From the NCBI GenBank assembly GCA_024277955.1, contig JAJRUE010000168.1:1-7341 (forward strand): a stretch of DNA of 7,341 nt, in the 5' to 3' direction. A model generated the notes under the pieces. That model was not told where the DNA came from. It did not search any database and saw only the letters and a program-made list of their open reading frames with translations. The first letter of the stretch is position 1. The number at the start of each line of letters is the position of its first letter. Source of the DNA: Alphaproteobacteria bacterium. GTDB lineage: Bacteria; Pseudomonadota; Alphaproteobacteria; Rhodobacterales; Rhodobacteraceae. Made by a program: the position numbers and the translations under genes. Below are positions 5,432 to 7,341 of the stretch, piece by piece.

Positions 5432-6394
5432 ATGGATGTGCGGCAACTGACCTATTTCCTCGCGGTTTACGAGCACGGCAACCTGTCGCACGCGGCCAGC
5501 CATCTTGCGGTGGCGCAATCGGCGATCAGCCACCATATCGCCAACCTTGAAAACGACCTGGGCACGCGGCTGTTCCTACGCAAACCCCGCGGCATGGAGG
5601 CCACCGCCGCCGGCCACCGGCTGCACCGCCACGCGCGCGCCATCCTGCAGGCGATCCGCGCCGCCGAACATGACATGCTGCACGACGCCCGCGACATCGC
5701 CGGGGAATTCGCCGTCGGCCTGCCCTATTCGGTGATGAAGGGCATCGGCGTGGCGCTGATGCAGGCGATCCTGGCCGACTACCCCAAGGTGCGCCTGTCC
5801 ATCGTCGAGGGCCTGTCGGGCAACACCCACGCGGCGCTGCTGTCGTCCGAAGTCGACCTGGCGCTGTTCTACAACCCGCAAAAGGACCGCCACGTCACGA
5901 TCGAACCGGTGCTCGAAGAAGCGGTGCTGTGCGTCGGGCGCGCCGATGTGATCGGGGCCAGCGACGACCCGATCACCTTTGAAGAGCTTTCGCGCCTGCC
6001 GGTGCTGCTGCTGCGCCACGGCGCATCGTCGCGCGCCCTGATCGACCGGCCGGGCCTGCTGAACCGGCTGGAAGCCAACGCGCGGTTGCAGCTCAATTCG
6101 GTCAGCGGCATCACCAATGGCATGCTGGCGGGGCTGGGCTGCACCATCGCGCCCCAGGTCTTCGTGCGCGAACAGCTGCAGGCCGCCACCCTGCATGCGC
6201 GCCCGATTACCGATCCGCACCTGTCGCGCCGGCTTTTCCTGGGGCATCGGCGCGACCACCCGCCCAACCGGCTGTTCGAAGCGATCAAGCAGCTGATCCT
6301 GACCCTGATCGGCCAGGAAGTGCGCAGCGGCCGCTGGCAGGCCGAGGTGCAGTTTCCCGGTCAGTCGCCGGCGGCGCGATCATCGTCCGGCTGA
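5432..6394 (+). CDS. LysR-type transcriptional regulator
   Basis: This is a cytoplasmic DNA-binding regulator of 320 aa. The N-terminal winged helix-turn-helix (residues ~2-60) shows the LysR pattern: Q-L-x-Y-F-L-A-V-x-E-x-G-N-L-S-H-A-A, then A-Q-S-A-I-S-H-H-I-A-N-L-E and L-G-x-R-L-F-x-R. A linker helix and a periplasmic-binding-protein-like effector domain follow (residues ~92-300, with V-D-L-A-L-F-Y-N-P and a G-I-T-N-G-M-L-A-G-L-G-C-T-I-A-P segment). The H-H-I-A-x-L-E and R-G-M-E-A-T-A-A-G wording resembles the Nac/CynR-like branch of the family. ATG at 5432 fits the family start, but no clear ribosome-binding site precedes it. It diverges from the CoA-transferase/lyase/TRAP operon and is its probable regulator, the inducer perhaps being the imported acid or its CoA ester. 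Its end overlaps the histidine kinase gene on the other strand by 34 nt. Confidence 0.93.
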   Translation: MDVRQLTYFLAVYEHGNLSHAASHLAVAQSAISHHIANLENDLGTRLFLRKPRGMEATAAGHRLHRHARAILQAIRAAEHDMLHDARDIAGEFAVGLPYSVMKGIGVALMQAILADYPKVRLSIVEGLSGNTHAALLSSEVDLALFYNPQKDRHVTIEPVLEEAVLCVGRADVIGASDDPITFEELSRLPVLLLRHGASSRALIDRPGLLNRLEANARLQLNSVSGITNGMLAGLGCTIAPQVFVREQLQAATLHARPITDPHLSRRLFLGHRRDHPPNRLFEAIKQLILTLIGQEVRSGRWQAEVQFPGQSPAARSSSG

Positions 6395-7341
6395 GCGCAC
6401 GGCAGGATGGCCGAAGCGCGCAGCCCGCCCTGCCCGCGGTTTTCCAGGGTGATCCGCCCCCCCTGGGCCTGCAGGATGCTTTGCGCGATCGCCAGCCCAA
6501 GCCCGGTGCCGCCGGTATCGCGCGACCGCGAGGTTTCCAGCCGCACGAAAGGTTCGAAAACCCGGGCCAGGTCGGCTTCGGGAATGCCGGGGCCGTCATC
6601 GTCGATCTCGACCACGGCCCCTTCGGCGCCGCCGCGCACCGTGACGCGGGCGCGTTCGCCATAGCGGGTGGCATTGGCGATCAGGTTGCGCAGCGCCCGC
6701 CGCGTGGCCGCCGGGCGCAGCCGCGCCGGCACCGGCCGGTCCGGCGGTGTGAAGGTCACCGGTTCGCCGGCCTCGGTCATCTGCGCGACCAGATCGCCGA
6801 CATAGGCGCCCAGCTCGATGGTCTCGGCGGCCTCGTTCGCCGCCATGCCGCGGGCAAATGACAGCGTCGCGTCGACCATCTGCTGCATTTCCTCGATGCT
6901 GGCGACCAGGCGCTGACGGTTTTCATCGTCGTCCACCATTTCGGCGCGCACCCGCATCGCCGTGAGCGGCGAACGCAAATCATGCCCCAGCGCCGCCAGC
7001 AGCCGGGTCCGGTCGTCCACGAAGCGGCGGATGCGGTCCTGCATGTCGTTGAAGGCCCGGGTCAGGTCGCGCAGCTCTTCGGGACCGACGGCGGGCAGCC
7101 GCTCGGTCGCTTCGCCGCGCCCGAAACGCGCGGTCATCTCGGCCAGGCGGCGCAGCGGCCCGGTCAGCCGCCCCAGCGCGATCCACAGCGCCGCGGCGAT
7201 CAGCGCCGCGGTCACGCCAAAGGTCGCGACGCTGCGCCAGGCCCATTGCAGCGGCGGCCGGTGAAACCGGGTGTCGACGTTCAGCCAGCCGCCACGCTGC
7301 AGGCGGATCGAGATGTTCATTTCCACCGTCGACATCGGCAC
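6361..7341 (-). CDS. Sensor histidine kinase, C-terminal part (partial)
   Basis: This is the inner-membrane sensor kinase of a two-component system; the gene continues past the right edge, so the true start is not visible (the GTG at 7341 is only the first visible codon). The 326 visible residues show in order: the end of a periplasmic region (~1-34), a transmembrane helix (~35-57), and HAMP (~58-110). The HisKA domain follows with H120 in G-H-D-L-R-S-P, then the HATPase domain with N219/N223 in R-N-L-I-A-N-A-T, the D-D-D-G-P-G-I-P box near 247-254 and G-G-T-G-L-G-L-A near 277-284. All catalytic boxes are intact. The layout is that of EnvZ/OmpR-type kinases. The partner response regulator is expected upstream, outside the window. 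Nothing seen ties it to the TRAP operon, although DctS-type kinases control TRAP genes in some relatives. Confidence 0.93.
   Translation of the reverse strand: MPMSTVEMNISIRLQRGGWLNVDTRFHRPPLQWAWRSVATFGVTAALIAAALWIALGRLTGPLRRLAEMTARFGRGEATERLPAVGPEELRDLTRAFNDMQDRIRRFVDDRTRLLAALGHDLRSPLTAMRVRAEMVDDDENRQRLVASIEEMQQMVDATLSFARGMAANEAAETIELGAYVGDLVAQMTEAGEPVTFTPPDRPVPARLRPAATRRALRNLIANATRYGERARVTVRGGAEGAVVEIDDDGPGIPEADLARVFEPFVRLETSRSRDTGGTGLGLAIAQSILQAQGGRITLENRGQGGLRASAILPCAQPDDDRAAGD

Noticed and set aside
5576..6259. 227-codon minus-strand open frame inside lysR
   Set aside because: It lies wholly within the clear LysR coding frame, has Gln/Arg-rich low-information sequence and no start context.

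Overview
The window looks like a piece of chromosome from a GC-rich alphaproteobacterium, most likely of the Rhodobacteraceae/roseobacter group. That is an inference from the protein types, the composition and the density of TRAP-transporter and type III CoA-transferase genes; no rRNA or other taxonomic marker is present. Seven complete or nearly complete protein genes plus one gene tail fill almost all of it. I see no tRNA, rRNA, CRISPR array, insertion sequence or phage gene.

Layout from left to right: the 3' end of an Asp/Glu-racemase-superfamily gene (+) occupies the left edge. A 112-bp gap follows, holding two back-to-back perfect palindromes between convergent genes. Then comes a five-gene minus-strand operon, read right to left from about 5303 to 275: a CaiB/BaiF type III CoA-transferase, an HMG-CoA-lyase-like enzyme, and the three parts of a TRAP transporter (periplasmic binding protein DctP, small membrane protein DctQ, large membrane protein DctM). 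Its genes overlap or are 12 to 31 nt apart. Divergent from it is a LysR-type regulator (+) with a short AT-rich intergenic region that carries a good LysR-type palindrome. The regulator gene runs tail-to-tail, with a 34-nt antisense overlap, into the 3' part of a sensor histidine kinase gene (-) that continues past the right edge.

The operon reads as a compact uptake-and-degradation cassette. DctPQM would bring in a carboxylate, the CoA-transferase would convert it to its CoA thioester, and the lyase would split the 3-hydroxyacyl-CoA (retro-Claisen type) into acetyl-CoA plus a ketoacid. Pairing a CaiB/BaiF enzyme with an HMGL-family lyase points to a branched 3-hydroxy-dicarboxylate such as 3-hydroxy-3-methylglutarate or citramalate, or a close relative. 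No hydratase is seen, which argues against an unsaturated acid such as itaconate being the direct substrate unless a hydratase lies elsewhere. The exact substrate cannot be read from the sequence. The LysR protein is the probable pathway-specific regulator. The histidine kinase and the racemase are probably separate units. I found no radically new system; the substrate of this cassette is the most open question.
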